Positions 1 through 13,300 of a DNA stretch of 64,000 nt are shown here, piece by piece. The position numbers and the translations under genes were made by a program. The notes under the pieces are model-generated. The model saw only the letters and a program-made list of their open reading frames with translations. It did no database searches and was not told the DNA's origin. Position 1 is the first letter of the stretch. The number at the start of each line of letters is the position of its first letter. The stretch covers positions 10,377,579-10,441,578 of the forward strand of contig NC_087065.1 of assembly GCF_963678635.1 (NCBI RefSeq), given 5' to 3'. This stretch comes from Symsagittifera roscoffensis (Eukaryota > Xenacoelomorpha > Acoela > Convolutidae).

Positions 1-758
1 AACAATTGAGTCGCACACGCGGGAAAGTTGTAAGAAAAAGCAGTAGGGAATTGCTATTCGCAATTTCCATCACTATAATAATCGAGAGTAGAGCTGTCCC
101 ATCTGTGACAGAGACGAGAGCATTCCCTCGAATTGGATTATAGCGACTGGAGTATTATTCGGAACTGGACTAGAGTGAACCTTCGGTGGAAAGGTGGACA
201 GCTTGAGTGTCCTAATGGTTCACAAGAAAACTATTGTCTAGAGTATAAACTCGTTCTCATTGTTAAAACTATAAAACATTAGACTCATTTAGTTACGTTA
301 TTTAATTCTTGAGTTAACTACCGACTGGATTATTTCCCACTTCTTGAGCGTGCTACTATGTGAGTACAAATTTAAATTCCTAGAGTGTGTTTTATGATTG
401 TTATGTTGAGGTAAGGCGAGTTTTAGGTTGATCCACCTGAAATGGATCAAAGTTCCACTGTCTAATAAAAAAGCAACTTAACGGATTGTTCCAACCCGGT
501 TTTTAACGGCGTTCATGTATTTTGGGTATCTAGAGACCTAAGTATGGGGACGTTTCTAATTCTAGAGTGGGGGGATATTTTAGTAGTAGCCTTTAAGCTG
601 TAACGGGTCGTAGTCTCATGTCACAAGCGAACCGAACTGGCTCCGACCGTTCTTGAGGTAGAAAAACACAAGAGATAGTGTCCCTGACCCTTGAGCCAGT
701 GGTTATAGGGCCTATTTTTCTTAAGCCTCATGTGTGACTGCAGTAGACGAATGTTACA
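1..758. other. No gene seen; unique-looking non-coding DNA
   Basis: No open frame longer than about 60 codons and no splice-bounded exon is visible on either strand. Base composition is less AT-rich than in the introns further right. No RNA gene was recognised. Confidence 0.5.
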
Positions 759-1363
759 CCACCACCTAAATTTTTTCAATGTTTTAGTCGAATGTGGTTA
801 TTGAGAGGCGTAGTCGAATAGTTTTCAGGTTTATTGCCTCTTCTGATGTTTTCCCGGCTATGCAGACATGGCATGATGAGATAAAAAAGATAAATCCGTG
901 TTTACCGAGAATTGGCTCCAACCAACACTCCGTCAACCAAAACAATTTAACTTTTTAAACAGTACATATAAATATAAGTTTGCCAATGCCAATAACAGTC
1001 GTGATAAAATATAATCACTTTTTGAATGAACGCAAAAAGCTGGACAAATTTATCTGAATCGGGGGTGAAAATATCTGTGTGCAACGCGCGTGAAAAAAAA
1101 CCAACCAGGTTAGTTCACATAGGGCGCGCAGTAACACGTTCGTAGTACTCACTTTTTTTCAGCTCTATGGCTTTAGTCGCTCTTTGATTATGCTGCAAAA
1201 CGTGCATCTAAACAAATTACATCATATGCAATATATTTTACATACATGTACATGGAATTCGATCAATTATTTCATCAATTCTGCTCTTATCCGCTATCCG
1301 ATGTGTCCGGTAAGGTGGCAAATCAATAAGCAGAATGGTCTAAGAGCAGAATGGGTCCAAGAG
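759..1363 (+). repeat. 605-bp direct repeat, copy 1
   Basis: This segment recurs at 2748-3352 in the same orientation with only about three substitutions (for example near 1019, 1171 and 1218). The shared block begins at the CCACCACCT stretch and ends inside the left arm of a foldback element (AAGAG at 1359-1363). Flanking DNA differs at both ends. It holds a short open frame that looks fortuitous. The two copies are 1.38 kb apart. Confidence 0.9.
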
Positions 1364-2747
1364 AACTCGGAACGTTCTCTGCTATTCCTGCAATCTGCTG
1401 CTGTTTTTCAATCACGATTATCGTTGTTATCGTCAGCGCAACTAATGTTGTTGTAGAAATTTTTGCTAAAAAGTAAATTTCAAACGTTTTCGCAACTATG
1501 TGCATCGTCAGGATTTTTACAATAAACTACTCTAAATGACGATAAATGTAGTGTGGTAATGTTGTTGTGTTTTCTCTCTCGTTTTTTGTTAAAATGGCCG
1601 TTTCAGCATTTCTCAGATATGTGACGTCATCATTCGAATTTTTGAAATTTTAAAATACTAGAATATTCCAGCCCTCACCGTCTGGCCAAACGTTCCAATA
1701 ACGCTCTTAGTTCTTAAAAACCACCAATCCGGAAGGCTTACTGCTAAAAATCCCGAATTCTGCAGAGATTGCATTTTTGACATTCTGGTCGAATGTCACA
1801 TTTATTCGTTTTCTTTGGTGTCGCCGGAAGGTTGCGCTGTGCCAATCTGGCAGAATGGCACAGAAGAAGCGTAACCCGTATCGATTTTAATTGAAAAGGA
1901 CTTAAACACTCGTCATCTTGTTTTATCATTATCACTTCCATATCTAGAAAATTCCAAGGACTTTCACTGGAATACGTGAAGAAGGGACTCCTGACTGTAA
2001 CCTCGGTTACTAAGATACTTTTGACCTTCTGATTACCTTCATAAAAAAAAGAAAATTGGTAAATCCAAAAATGATAATTTCCCATTTTTTGGTGTGTCTA
2101 TTGTGAACTGTAAGTTAAGATGTAGTGTGGTAGAATTTTGTTTTTCCGAATTAAAACATACGAAATGAGTGAAATATTTAAAACAAAACTCTAGAACTAA
2201 ATAAAAAAGGGGAGGAATTCGTGACAAATTTTCGGAAATGTGTCGGAGAACGAAATATCTACAAGAGAGAACTTTTAAAAATCCTTGAATGACTGAACTC
2301 CACTGTCGTCATCAACCATTTCCATCAAAAAATTTCGTAGTTTATGGTAATCAGGAATAATCAATGAAAGACAACAGTTTTCCGCTGATAAGTCTCTCGT
2401 AAAGTGTTCAACTGGACCCAAAATTTAAAAAATTTTCTGTAGAACAGTCCAGTTACACTGCGTAGGGATTTGAACTTCGACTTAAGCAATGTACATTGCA
2501 AGAGCCCTACGATTCTCTTTGAAATTGCGTAGCATTAGAAAAGTAGAATTCCATCTTGTAGGGTTATCCGGCACCAGACTTTTTCCACTGATATTTAGCT
2601 ATGTTTGGATGTCTTTTAGTTTCCGTGTAGCTAGCACAGAATGATTTGAGCATTTTCCCCATCTTTATAATGTCATTTACTGCGTTTCGACTGAAAATGT
2701 GTGTGACCGCCAGTTGTAGAGGTTCTTTTCTTTGTTTTGGACTACCG
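1364..2747. other. Spacer between the two 605-bp repeats; no gene seen
   Basis: The longest open frames are 62-113 codons on the minus strand (1744-2227). They have no recognisable domain and no support from splice signals. I see no primer-binding site, polypurine tract or protease/RT motif that would make this the body of an LTR element. Confidence 0.45.
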
Positions 2748-3352
2748 CCACCACCTAAATTTTTTCAATGTTTTAGTCGAATGTGGTTATTGAGAGGCGT
2801 AGTCGAATAGTTTTCAGGTTTATTGCCTCTTCTGATGTTTTCCCGGCTATGCAGACATGGCATGATGAGATAAAAAAGATAAATCCGTGTTTACCGAGAA
2901 TTGGCTCCAACCAACACTCCGTCAACCAAAACAATTTAACTTTTTAAACAGTACATATAAATATAAGTTTGCCAATGCCAATAACAGTCGTGATAAAATA
3001 TAATCAATTTTTGAATGAACGCAAAAAGCTGGACAAATTTATCTGAATCGGGGGTGAAAATATCTGTGTGCAACGCGCGTGAAAAAAAACCAACCAGGTT
3101 AGTTCACATAGGGCGCGCAGTAACACGTTCGTAGTACTCACTTTTTTTCAGCTCTATGGCATTAGTCGCTCTTTGATTATGCTGCAAAACGTGCATCTAA
3201 ACAAATTACATCATATGCAATATATATTACATACATGTACATGGAATTCGATCAATTATTTCATCAATTCTGCTCTTATCCGCTATCCGATGTGTCCGGT
3301 AAGGTGGCAAATCAATAAGCAGAATGGTCTAAGAGCAGAATGGGTCCAAGAG
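2748..3352 (+). repeat. 605-bp direct repeat, copy 2
   Basis: Second copy of the block at 759-1363, about 99.5% identical by eye. Here the block runs on into a complete foldback element (3312-3655). In copy 1 the same element is cut off at 1363. Copy 2 is therefore probably the source and copy 1 a partial duplicate. Confidence 0.9.
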
Positions 3353-3655
3353 CAGAAAAACAGGAGAGTATCATCTTTTGTAAGCTAATCGGTAATAAGT
3401 ATTAGAATTGTCAATATTACCAAAGAAACGATTATATTGTGCATAATTTGAAAGATTTGATTTTGAATTTTTTAATTTAAAAAAAACTTGATAAAATTTT
3501 TCAATTCATGCATAATCTATTCATTCTTTTGGTATTATTGACGTTTCTAATATTTGTTTAGTATCAATTAGCCCGTATAAATTAAAAACAAATTAATATT
3601 TTTTCCTGTTTTTCTGCTCTTGGACGCATTCTGCTCTTAGACCATTATGCTAATT
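3312..3655. mobile_element. Foldback/MITE-like element with long inverted repeats
   Basis: The left arm starts near 3312 (AATGGTCTAAGAGCAGAATG) and continues into AGAGCAGAAAAACAGGA. It is matched nearly perfectly, in reverse complement, by 3604-3650. The inner parts also pair imperfectly: the stretch around 3390-3450 matches the reverse complement of about 3507-3580, including an ATTACCAAA/TTTGGTATT block. The element is about 345 bp, has no coding capacity and is AT-rich inside. This is the architecture of a non-autonomous foldback element. I could not define a target-site duplication. Confidence 0.75.
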
Positions 3656-3689
3656 GCTCCGCCTCCGTACGGTAAATTTTATATTCCGG

Positions 3690-3777
3690 TATTTATAAAA
3701 GTGCGTGCCGGGTGCATCTCTGCTTTGAAGTTCAGGGTGCCACCGGCGCTAGCACAGCTTTTTCTAAGTAAGCTCTG
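3690..3777 (+). promoter_or_regulatory. Putative TATA box and 5' non-coding exon of the CDK gene
   Basis: TATAAAA stands at 3694-3700, just after the foldback element. A GC-richer stretch follows and ends in a good donor, CTAA|GTAAGC, at 3777/3778. An acceptor TTGTTTTCAG ends at 4370, 25 bp before the kinase ATG. A short leader exon (about 3725-3777) spliced to 4371 would give an ordinary 5' UTR. This is inference only: the 4370 acceptor could equally receive a spliced leader, and there is no transcript evidence. Confidence 0.35.
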
Positions 3778-4395
3778 TAAGAACTTGAGAATATGTACCG
3801 AGAAACACCGGCAGGCAGTCTTCTGAAGCAGAGATTTCCCTCGCAATGCAGGTTGCGAACGCTGCCATTATACTCGGAACTAATGATTAAACTACTTTTG
3901 AAGTTTTTTTTGCAGAGCCAAGGGAACGAAAGCGCAGCTTAGTATAGTATCTGATAGACCCGTGGCCTAATATCAGGTCAACCTTCGTGAGTTTTTTTCA
4001 ACTCCGGTTTACTCTGTGCTGGTGTTACTTTTCTGAATTTGTTTGACTTGAATTCAACCATCTGAATCTCTTTAATTTTATTCACTTTGTACTTTACTTT
4101 TCCCTAATTTATCCAATTCCACTTGTTTTTTTTTATTATGTGAAATAACTTCGGTTACCATGATAATATCTGACCTTCTGATTAGTTTTCATTTCTCAAA
4201 GTGTTTCATTTTTGTTGAAATATTCTTCACATCACTAATCTCAATTTGTATGACGCAATTTGTTGGGACAATATGTGGTGAAAAGATGCTTCTGGTTGTT
4301 GGTTGCGTTACTCGAATTGTTTATTCAATTTACTGACCTCACAACTACAAAAATCGACGTTTGTTTTCAGTTAGTTGTAGTGCAGTACCTTCGTC

Positions 4396-7300
4396 ATGAG
4401 TAGCAACAGAACTAAAGAACCCACCTTGGATGACTACATCAGACTAGAAAAACTCGGAGAAGGTAAGTGACCAATTTGTACATCTAGAAAGCATCACCTA
4501 AATATACTTGAAACAATCAATAATACGCTAGATCGAATCAATGATTAATGTGTTGTACGAGGCTGCCGGACACCAGGCCGACTGGTCTTAAAGCCGAATC
4601 GAAAAATTAGGGACTTCAAAACGAACGTTTTCGCAAAAAGTCATGAAACACGATTAATTTTGGAACAATTTTGAAGAATTTTTCAATTTCATGATGTTCT
4701 TCTACAAGTTATTGGCTTTTATTTAAATTGAGCCGCTAATTGATGTTTAGAAATTAAAACATTGTCTAAGGTGCTTCAAACGTTGGTCGATGCAAATAAC
4801 AGATGCATTTTCTAAGTGAAGCATTGTCACGAATAAAGCTTATTGTGGACTAAACTTGCCTGAATTTTGCCGAACATTATGCAGATGAAAAAAAGCCTAT
4901 CTATTTTCATGTTTCAAGATTATATAAAAATATTTTTCTAACATTGACCTTGGTCGGACATGAAAAGTTGGGGGTGCAATTTTGCAAATTTCAAAAAGGT
5001 GATTTTTGGCCTACACTTTTTTTGAGAACTCCAAGCCCGAAGCACGAAAATATTTTCTATGGTTCAAGATAATCACCATAATCTACTTTTTTGGAGATAA
5101 GGCATCTTAATCTGTTTTCACGATGAGATAATATGTTGGTCGATATTTTGATAGCACTGCTTGTGGTTAATTAAAAGTTTTCCAACTAAAATTGTATTAT
5201 TTAGTGCTCAATTTCGTTATCGGTCGTCTGCTTTAATTTTTTTGGCAATTTGTTAGCATGTGTTCTCACGGTTCATTCAGTGCCGAGAAACGCTGGTCTG
5301 ATTTTTTCAATTTTGCAGGCTCAAAACCATTTGATGTGAGGAAAACAGAATAGGAATCAATGGTTATTGCATGAAACGTTTGCGAGTAAAACTCATCATC
5401 AGCATTTAATTCTGAAACGTGCGAATTTGGCTGTATGTGAATTCCTATTTCAATTATTGTTCCGAATTTTGTAACAAAAGTAATGGAATATTTGTGCTCG
5501 GGATGAGTTTTTTTTCTTAGACCAATTTCGATTTTTTATCTAGCCATTGTTTTATATCATTCGAAAACTATTGTTGTCCTGAGCTTAAATTTGAAAAGAT
5601 TTTTCACCTGTGATCATTTTTTGTAAATTATCGGGGTTTAAAGATTGCCATAATAGCCAATTTGGGACAATTAACGCGCGAATCGTTCCAAATTGGTTCA
5701 AGGAAGATTATGTGCCATAATTGATTTGTTACTAGGAGTGAAATCTATCACTTAAAAGGCAGTCGGAACATTCAGGGCTTCGCCCTGATACGAGCAGTCT
5801 TGTTCTGTTTACTACGGATTTTTTGTTGTTCTAGTTAATCTTGCAATTGTTTGACCAGTTAAGTGATTTAAGAACATCAATTATTTTTCGATTCTTATTA
5901 CTTTTTATTTCGTTATTTTTTGAAATTTTTGTTGTTGGAACGTTCTGTATTATTTTAACTGCAATCGTTTTTTCCTTTTTTGACTCACCTCTTTTCATCA
6001 TTTTCGTATCGCAAGTTTCGCGGAGCTCCACTTCGCCTCAGTGCGAAAACTAGACTCGATCCCTCTTCCTGCAAAATCTCCTATTTTCTGATATAACAAG
6101 TTCTTTAATTAGAATAAATAAAAAAAATTATCGATAAAATTCCTCTCGGAGAAATATTATTTTGGTTTTGACTAGCTCGGATGATGATAACTAACAGAGC
6201 ATAGAAACGGGAACTATTAGATAACAGCAGCGTACACTCATTAAAAGAAATAAACCACGAAAGAAAAAAGTTGACACAATAAAAAAAATCAAGTCTTTGA
6301 TTAATTCTGTCGTAAGTACGCAGGTTGCTCGACTTGTTTCATTTGCGAAATTTTGTCAACACTCAATTGGAACACATTTTTATTCAGCATCGTGGGAAAT
6401 AATTCTTACCAATAAAAATTCAGAGCTTAAAATTTCGAAAGGTATGCTTACATTAATTATCGAGCACTTTCGTACTACTCAATTTCGTGGCTCTGCGCAA
6501 AGAAGTTGCAATTGACGTTTGCTGACAAAAGAAGATTTTGAAATCGAAAAAGATCATTTCCTCGATCCGGTTGAAACGTAAGATCAGAAAAACGCTCACT
6601 CAAAGATCGAGCTGCAGTTTCGGCTTTAACACCAAAACGCATTTCTAGCAGCCTAGCGTGAGGTGAATTGAGAAACAATTACAGCAAGTAGTTACACTGT
6701 CAATCAACAAGCTGTTATAGTTCGTCGTAAAAGAGTAAAGGTGTTGGAGCCAACATCGCTAACTGGTTCTGAATCACTTCTTAGAAAACAAACGATGGGG
6801 AGCAAATTTTGAAGCACTATTTTGATCCTAAGTCGAATATCAGATCTTTGTGCTCGTAATGTTACCTGGTCTAGACGTATGACACTTTCAGATAATTGGT
6901 TCGGCGATGCAACGTGTTTTAGATTGCTCTCATCAAACTCTATCACTTTTGTTTTTTCCTATTCAGGCTTCGTTTGAAGGATATCTGATGTTTTTTGTTA
7001 TGGCTTCACTGCTCGACAAAAGGGATCAATATAATTTTTGCTTCTTCAGTATTCTAAAAGTTGAAACACCCAAACGCGTTATCGTTGATCTCATATTAGT
7101 TTTGCGAAACTCAATAACAGCTGCCCATCTGACTGCGTAAAATCAATTTTTTTTTAAAGAGACAAAATATTTGAAGACTTATTCGGACATCAGGCAACAC
7201 TCACAATGATCTTAAGTTTTTTAAAATCTTAATCTAATTCTAATAGCTCTCTCAACAGCCATTGCAGCCTGCGGATACTCAATTAATTTGAGGACATAGT

Positions 7301-10300
7301 GGTAGGCTTACTTCTCGAAGACTATAGATACCCAGATTTTACATAGATTGATGGAATTGCCATCACCGAGTACATAACGATTTTCCCCGCACCAGAAAAA
7401 AGCTGATGAAGAGTCTAACAGCAATCGAGAAGTTTACGGACGAATAAAAGAAATGCCGAAATTTTATAGGAAAAAAGTGCACGGGATAAAAAAAAAGTGA
7501 GCAGTCCCAAAAAAAGTGAATACCCATAACTCGACAAAATTTTAAATAACATGATAAAATTTTACTAACCCAACGATATCATTGGGATTTTTGATAATTT
7601 GTAATTATTATATTGAATTAACTAACTTTTGTTTGTCTTGTTTTTTTTCAGCATTTTATTGTCGCATTCGCTATTTTCCTTGATTTTTCAGTTTTGAAAA
7701 CGGCAAAATGAAAGGTTTCGGATTGTTTTGTTTGGGATTATTTTTTGTGTGTGCTCCTTCTTCAAATCCTCCGCAGTCTCAATTTAAAAAACGAAATAGA
7801 TAGTTCAGATAAAAGCGTGCAATCTGCGGAAAAGATATGATCACGCCCGACGATTGCTTCTGAAATTTTATCGGTCGATGTGTTTATTTTCATGCTAGAT
7901 AATGCAGAAGAAAGGATAATAAGACGACAAATGAGCGTTAAAAGTCTTAAAATGAACTGTTAGAATTAGCGGTTTATGTTTCTGATAAATGCAATTGGAG
8001 AATTGTGTAACATGGAAAATGGTTGTCGCCTTAACGGGTTGCGTCTTTTTTTGCTGCACGCCGCACAACATTTTTGCTATTATTTTCTTAAAATTCTGGA
8101 ATGCAAGAACATTAAAGGCAAATGAATAAGGTGCTGGTTGTCTGTGTACTAATTTATGTACATTCAGTAGCAACATGCATTGTGTAATCAAATGGTTACT
8201 TAAGTTCTGGCTGGTAGTTAAGTTTGATTTCTTAATTTTGAGAGCCCACAAGTTCAAGACACTCTGTAACAATTCTAACGTTTCTGGCGATTGACAAAAG
8301 GATAACAAATTCTGCAAGAGGAGTTCCAGCAAATCAGATTAAAATTAATCAAGTACGAACAAAATGGAAGCGAGGAATTCATTAGAATGTTTTCCACGCC
8401 CTGTTGAAAAGTCTGAAAAACAGAAATTTTTGCGACCATTGTTTCTCGAAATGGAGACCTTTGTTTAATTTCATTAAAGTCATGACTGAAAAGGCTTTCA
8501 ATTAATACAAGTCTCGAACGCATCTTAAATTTTTTGCGGCACCTCATTTTGCGTTAACAAAATATATCTTAAGCCAAAGTCTTTACCAACCCTGGGGTTG
8601 TTGGTAGAATAACTTCTTCGGGCCAAAACCGAAAGAGTTCCATTGTCTCTTTCATTCTGAAATTGCGCGAATTTTCACTTACTTCAAGAATTTATCTAAC
8701 AATTTTTTTTAAATGAAAATTACGTTTTTGTTTGTTTCATAAGGTACTTACGGAGTGGTGTACAAGGCGAAGCACAACCAGACGGACATGATAGTGGCCC
8801 TGAAGAAGATCAGGTTGGACAGTGAGGACGAAGGAGTGCCCTCAACTGCCATCAGGGAGATATCCACTCTCAAGGAACTGCAGCACCCCTGCATCGTCAA
8901 GTGAGTGCATTGAGATAAATGCGAACTCAGGAGATTTCAAGGCTCAAAACTTGTCCTGGAAATACTCAAAACAATGATCACATATATAAAAAGTCTTCTC
9001 TTATGGGACATCTTGACTTTCCTGTTTTGACTTATCCTGTTTGGCAAGGAATATTACAGTCTAGAATAGTATTGTTATTGTTAATTACACTTCCAAAGGC
9101 AAGTGTCTAGTAATCGGGAACTAGGCTTTTTTTGCGTAAACAACTTTTCTTACATCTGAAGTTGAAATTGAAGTTACTTTTTTAGTTAACCTTAGCAACT
9201 TCGAGACGGCTTTCCATTTGGCCTACAGGTAACGCGGTTGTCTTTGTACCCTAAGGTCTGAGGCTTGAGTCTTTTTTACCCAATGGTTCTCTGTTTGTCT
9301 GCTTATGTTTTGTCGGCTTACTTACCACATTTTGGAATTTTCTTGTGCAGTCAGCAATTATTGTCATAGACGCGCGAGTATTTATGATATATTCCCGAAT
9401 TTGTATATATATATTTCGCTTAAAAGCTTTATTCAACTTAAGTTTTTCCGGCTTATGTTTTGTCATCTTAGCTTTCTTGTTTTGTGTCGCTTCAAAAATC
9501 AAAAGGGGTTGATTAAAAAAAAACAGCTAGTTGCTCAATAATTTAAACATTTTAAATGGCATTTTATTTTCGCCTCAATGAGCGACTGTTTTCGGCTCAT
9601 TGAACGCATTTTTGATATAAAGATTGCGCGTTAAAAATTAGATTTTATGATGTACGTTGTGTTTCTTGACTATTTTTCTGAAAGTTTTTCATTTTCAAAA
9701 TTTTTTTGTTTTCGATTGTTATTTTTTTTCAATTTTTTTTCATTTTTTATTCATAGCTTGCAACGCTGTGTTTGCGTTCTATTGTTTGCGATGCGAAAGT
9801 CAAAGGGATTGAGAGTTTCCAGTTTTCACACGAGCGTTAGTGTATTTTTCAGTACTAACCTTAATTTTTTTCTAACCTCTCGCAAATAAAAATGTTTATT
9901 GAAACTGTTCACTTATATGGAAATTTTTCTGTAACCTTAGAAATTACATAGCATTTGTTCTCGCTTTATTTGTGACTTGTGTTTGCCTGAGTGGTTAGCT
10001 TTCGTGGCTGAGTAGTTAGTGCGTGAGACTCATAATCTCCAGGTCGCCGTAGGTCGTAGATTGGAAACCGAGACAGCCGAATATTTACCAATTCGAGGAT
10101 TATTTCGACTTTTTCCTCCTGCACTTTATACTTTATAGAGCTGTTTTTTGTCTCGTTTTCGCTAGTGTTTGAGATGCACAGCATCGCCTCTGGTTAAACA
10201 GTTTTAACTGATATTTATTTTTTATGAGTTTTTGCAGCAGTTGCAAGCACAGTGATTCGCCAAGTACATAGACCGGTCTCTGTTAGTTTTTCTTTAAAAA

Positions 10301-13300
10301 TTGTCGAGTTTTAACTGGAAAGATAGTTTGTTGATCATTAATGATACAGAGAAATAATCATGTTCCCACAGAATAGATTCTCGAGGAACTCCACTGTACT
10401 GTAACATCATGCCATTCGCTGAAATACTATCTGATATGTATCCGTTGCCTGTATTTTGCAGGTAGCTTTCAAACAATTTTTTGACGTTTCCACCAATGCC
10501 AACTGATCTTTTCAGATGATGAATTGATGAAGATCAGAAAACGTTGTTCTGCCTTATAAAAAGCTTTCTCAAATTAAGTTTATGCTGCCGAGATGTGATA
10601 AGCTTTGTTATGCTCAGCTAGTTAGAAGGTTTTTGTCGAGAAACTTGATCATTTGATTTGTTGTAGATCTTTTGGGTCGAAATTTAAACTGAATTGATAG
10701 AGTTGTCTAAGTGTTTGAGCTGACAGTTTTTCAAATACAAGTTTTTGATCGAGTAAAGAGACTTATTGGCCGATAGCTAGTCATTGATTGTTTGTCAGTG
10801 GCCTTTTATATTGGACTTGTTTCACTTCTTTTCCAGATAAGTGCCTTGTTTTGTAATCGTGTAGAAAAAAATGATGAAAACGACTTTTTGGGACTATTTG
10901 CTGGCTAAGTTAATGTTTCCTAATTTGCTGAGTCCCATAGCTTTCTTTGTCTTGAAGTAAACCGGGATTTTTAGCAGGTTCTTTGAGTTTACTTTGAGTG
11001 TATTCATTGAACAAGTTGGTTATATCTCAGTCGTTACAAGAATATTGCTCCTTTCAGTTCAAAGTCGGTTGTAATCCCGGTGTATTTCTAGTACTTTTTA
11101 GTTTTTTCTGCAGCTTCGCAAAGTTTCTTCCGTCGAAGACTTATTGGCCGTTAAGTCTTCGACTGACCTTTCTTAGTTACGTGCTTAACAATCCATTTTA
11201 GCCAACTTTCTTTTTTTATTCTTTTGGTCGATAATTCTTTTGTCGGACGATTTATAGTATCTCATCTTTCTGGCAAATTTGATGTTGACGGTGTAATCCA
11301 CGTTTTATAAACTTTTTAAATCTTTTCGTTGAATGATCATAATGATCCAACAATTCGAGGCGGGTCAAATTCTCATTTAATGGGTTTTGCGCCGAAGGCC
11401 TTCGAGACTATTGTATTTCATTCCCGTTGCTGGTTACATATCTGAAAACATATATGAGTGTTTTTTATGATGAAGTGAAATATTGTGTTCTCCCAAACGA
11501 TTCTAATTTGTATTTATAAATTTTTATAAATAACTTTAAACTAGATATCGTTCGGAAACAATTTATTATTATTATTATTATTGTAGGTTTGATATTAAAA
11601 ATTATAATAGAATATCGAATGTTTTTTGTCAATAATGTAAGTTGATTTCGGATAATTTGAACTGTTAAGGCTGCTGGACGTGATCATGGACGATAGTCGA
11701 CTGCACCTGGTGTTTGAGTTTCTGGACAAAGATTTGAAGAAGTACATGGACAGTCTGGAACCCGAGGAGCTCATAGATGCCAAACTGGTTAAGGTGGGAT
11801 AAACTTACTTAAAAGAATCATGAAGCTTATGATTATCCCGTTTTTAGCTTAAATTTTTGGTAGTTTTTGTATTTTACATGTTGTTTTTGTATTTTACGGG
11901 AAAATAAATTGATAATATTTAAATAGTAGTGCCGATCGATTTTAAATTTTCTGCTATAGAAATATTTTAGACTATATAGGATCTAGGTTCAATGGCTGAA
12001 GGTGCTAAAATGATGAAATTATATTGCAGAGCTACTCGTACCAAATCATGAATGCCATCTGCTTCTGTCATATGCGTCGAATTGTGCACCGAGATCTGAA
12101 GCCTCAGAACCTGCTCATCAACTCCAAGGGCGTGATCAAATTGGCCGACTTCGGACTGGCGAGGACTTATGGGATCCCTGTGAGGGTCTACACTCACGAA
12201 GTGGTCACTCTGTGGTACAGGGCTCCAGAAGTGCTGCTAGGATGCAAAAGGTCTCTAGTTTTTGTTTCGACCTCTCCCTGGGGTTTAGTTTTTAAATGCA
12301 AAATCAATTTGTGGTAATTTTGCTTGAAAAAAAAAACATGTTGTACACCACGAAGTACCAAGTCAACAATCTCCTCCCGAAATCAATTTAAGGGAGATTG
12401 TTCACTTGGTTAAGAATAGTATTTTTCAGCCAATCAGACTTGAGCATAATACACGAATGGGCTCATTACAAGAGGTCATGAGAGCTATCACATTTTACCT
12501 TATCGTTCGTGGTTCCAATTCCAAAAAAAATATGTTTCAAGATTAGTAAGACATGTCTTTTTTTACCCGATTTGTGGTCTGCATATGCAAATTTCAATTC
12601 CTTCTCACTATCCAAAAACCACCAAAAAACTAGAAAAAAAACAAGAGCAGCCGGTTGTGCAAGGAGCACAGAATGTTCTAATTGCAGTTTACATTGCAAA
12701 TAAAAGAATTGGTAAAGTTTTTGCTAACTTTTCAACGGGCGATGCTTTCAAGTGTTTTTCAACGTTAGGTGACAAATCCACAAATTATAGTATCTTTTAC
12801 TACAAATTGATCAACTTTTAATATTTTTTCAAGTGAAAATTTGTTTTTGGTGAACCCTTCTATATTCTTCGTAGTTTTTTAAGTTTAATTACTCAACAGA
12901 TTGTGCTTTTTACCGGAACCTCCTGCTAAACTTGGTGTTGCTTTTATGTCATTTTTAATCAATTTTCAATTAAACACGAAATAGACCAGGACAAGTCAGG
13001 GCTGAAATTTTACCTTGCGTCATAGTAATTTTCTGGATTTGTTAATTTTCGTTTAAACCTTGTCTGGAATTGTGTTCTTGCTTTCGCTTTTACCGAATGA
13101 TGTCAAAACCAAGATGCAAATATCCTTTTTGCATAAAAGTTTTGGTAATTTTAGGTATGGCTCTCAAATTGACGTGTGGTCTGTTGGAACTATCATTTGT
13201 GAGATGCTGAATAGGAAGCCCTTGTTCGCCGGGGACTCCGAGATCGACCAGATCTACAAGATATTCCAGAAGTTGGGAACTCCCAACGAGCAGCTGTGGA

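Noticed and set aside
759-3352. An LTR retrotransposon made of the two 605-bp repeats
   Set aside because: There are no TG/CA ends, no primer-binding site or polypurine tract that I can see, and no gag/pol motif in the 1.38-kb interior.
3935-3995. Faint U2 snRNA-like phrase (AGTATCTGATAGACC...AATATCAGG)
   Set aside because: Only scattered short matches; the branch-point-recognition sequence and the Sm site of U2 are absent.
7895-8547. Minus-strand frames of 145 and 90 codons inside CDK intron 2
   Set aside because: They overlap each other in different frames, have no domain I recognise, and lie in AT-rich intron DNA. Possible decayed transposon, but nothing supports it.
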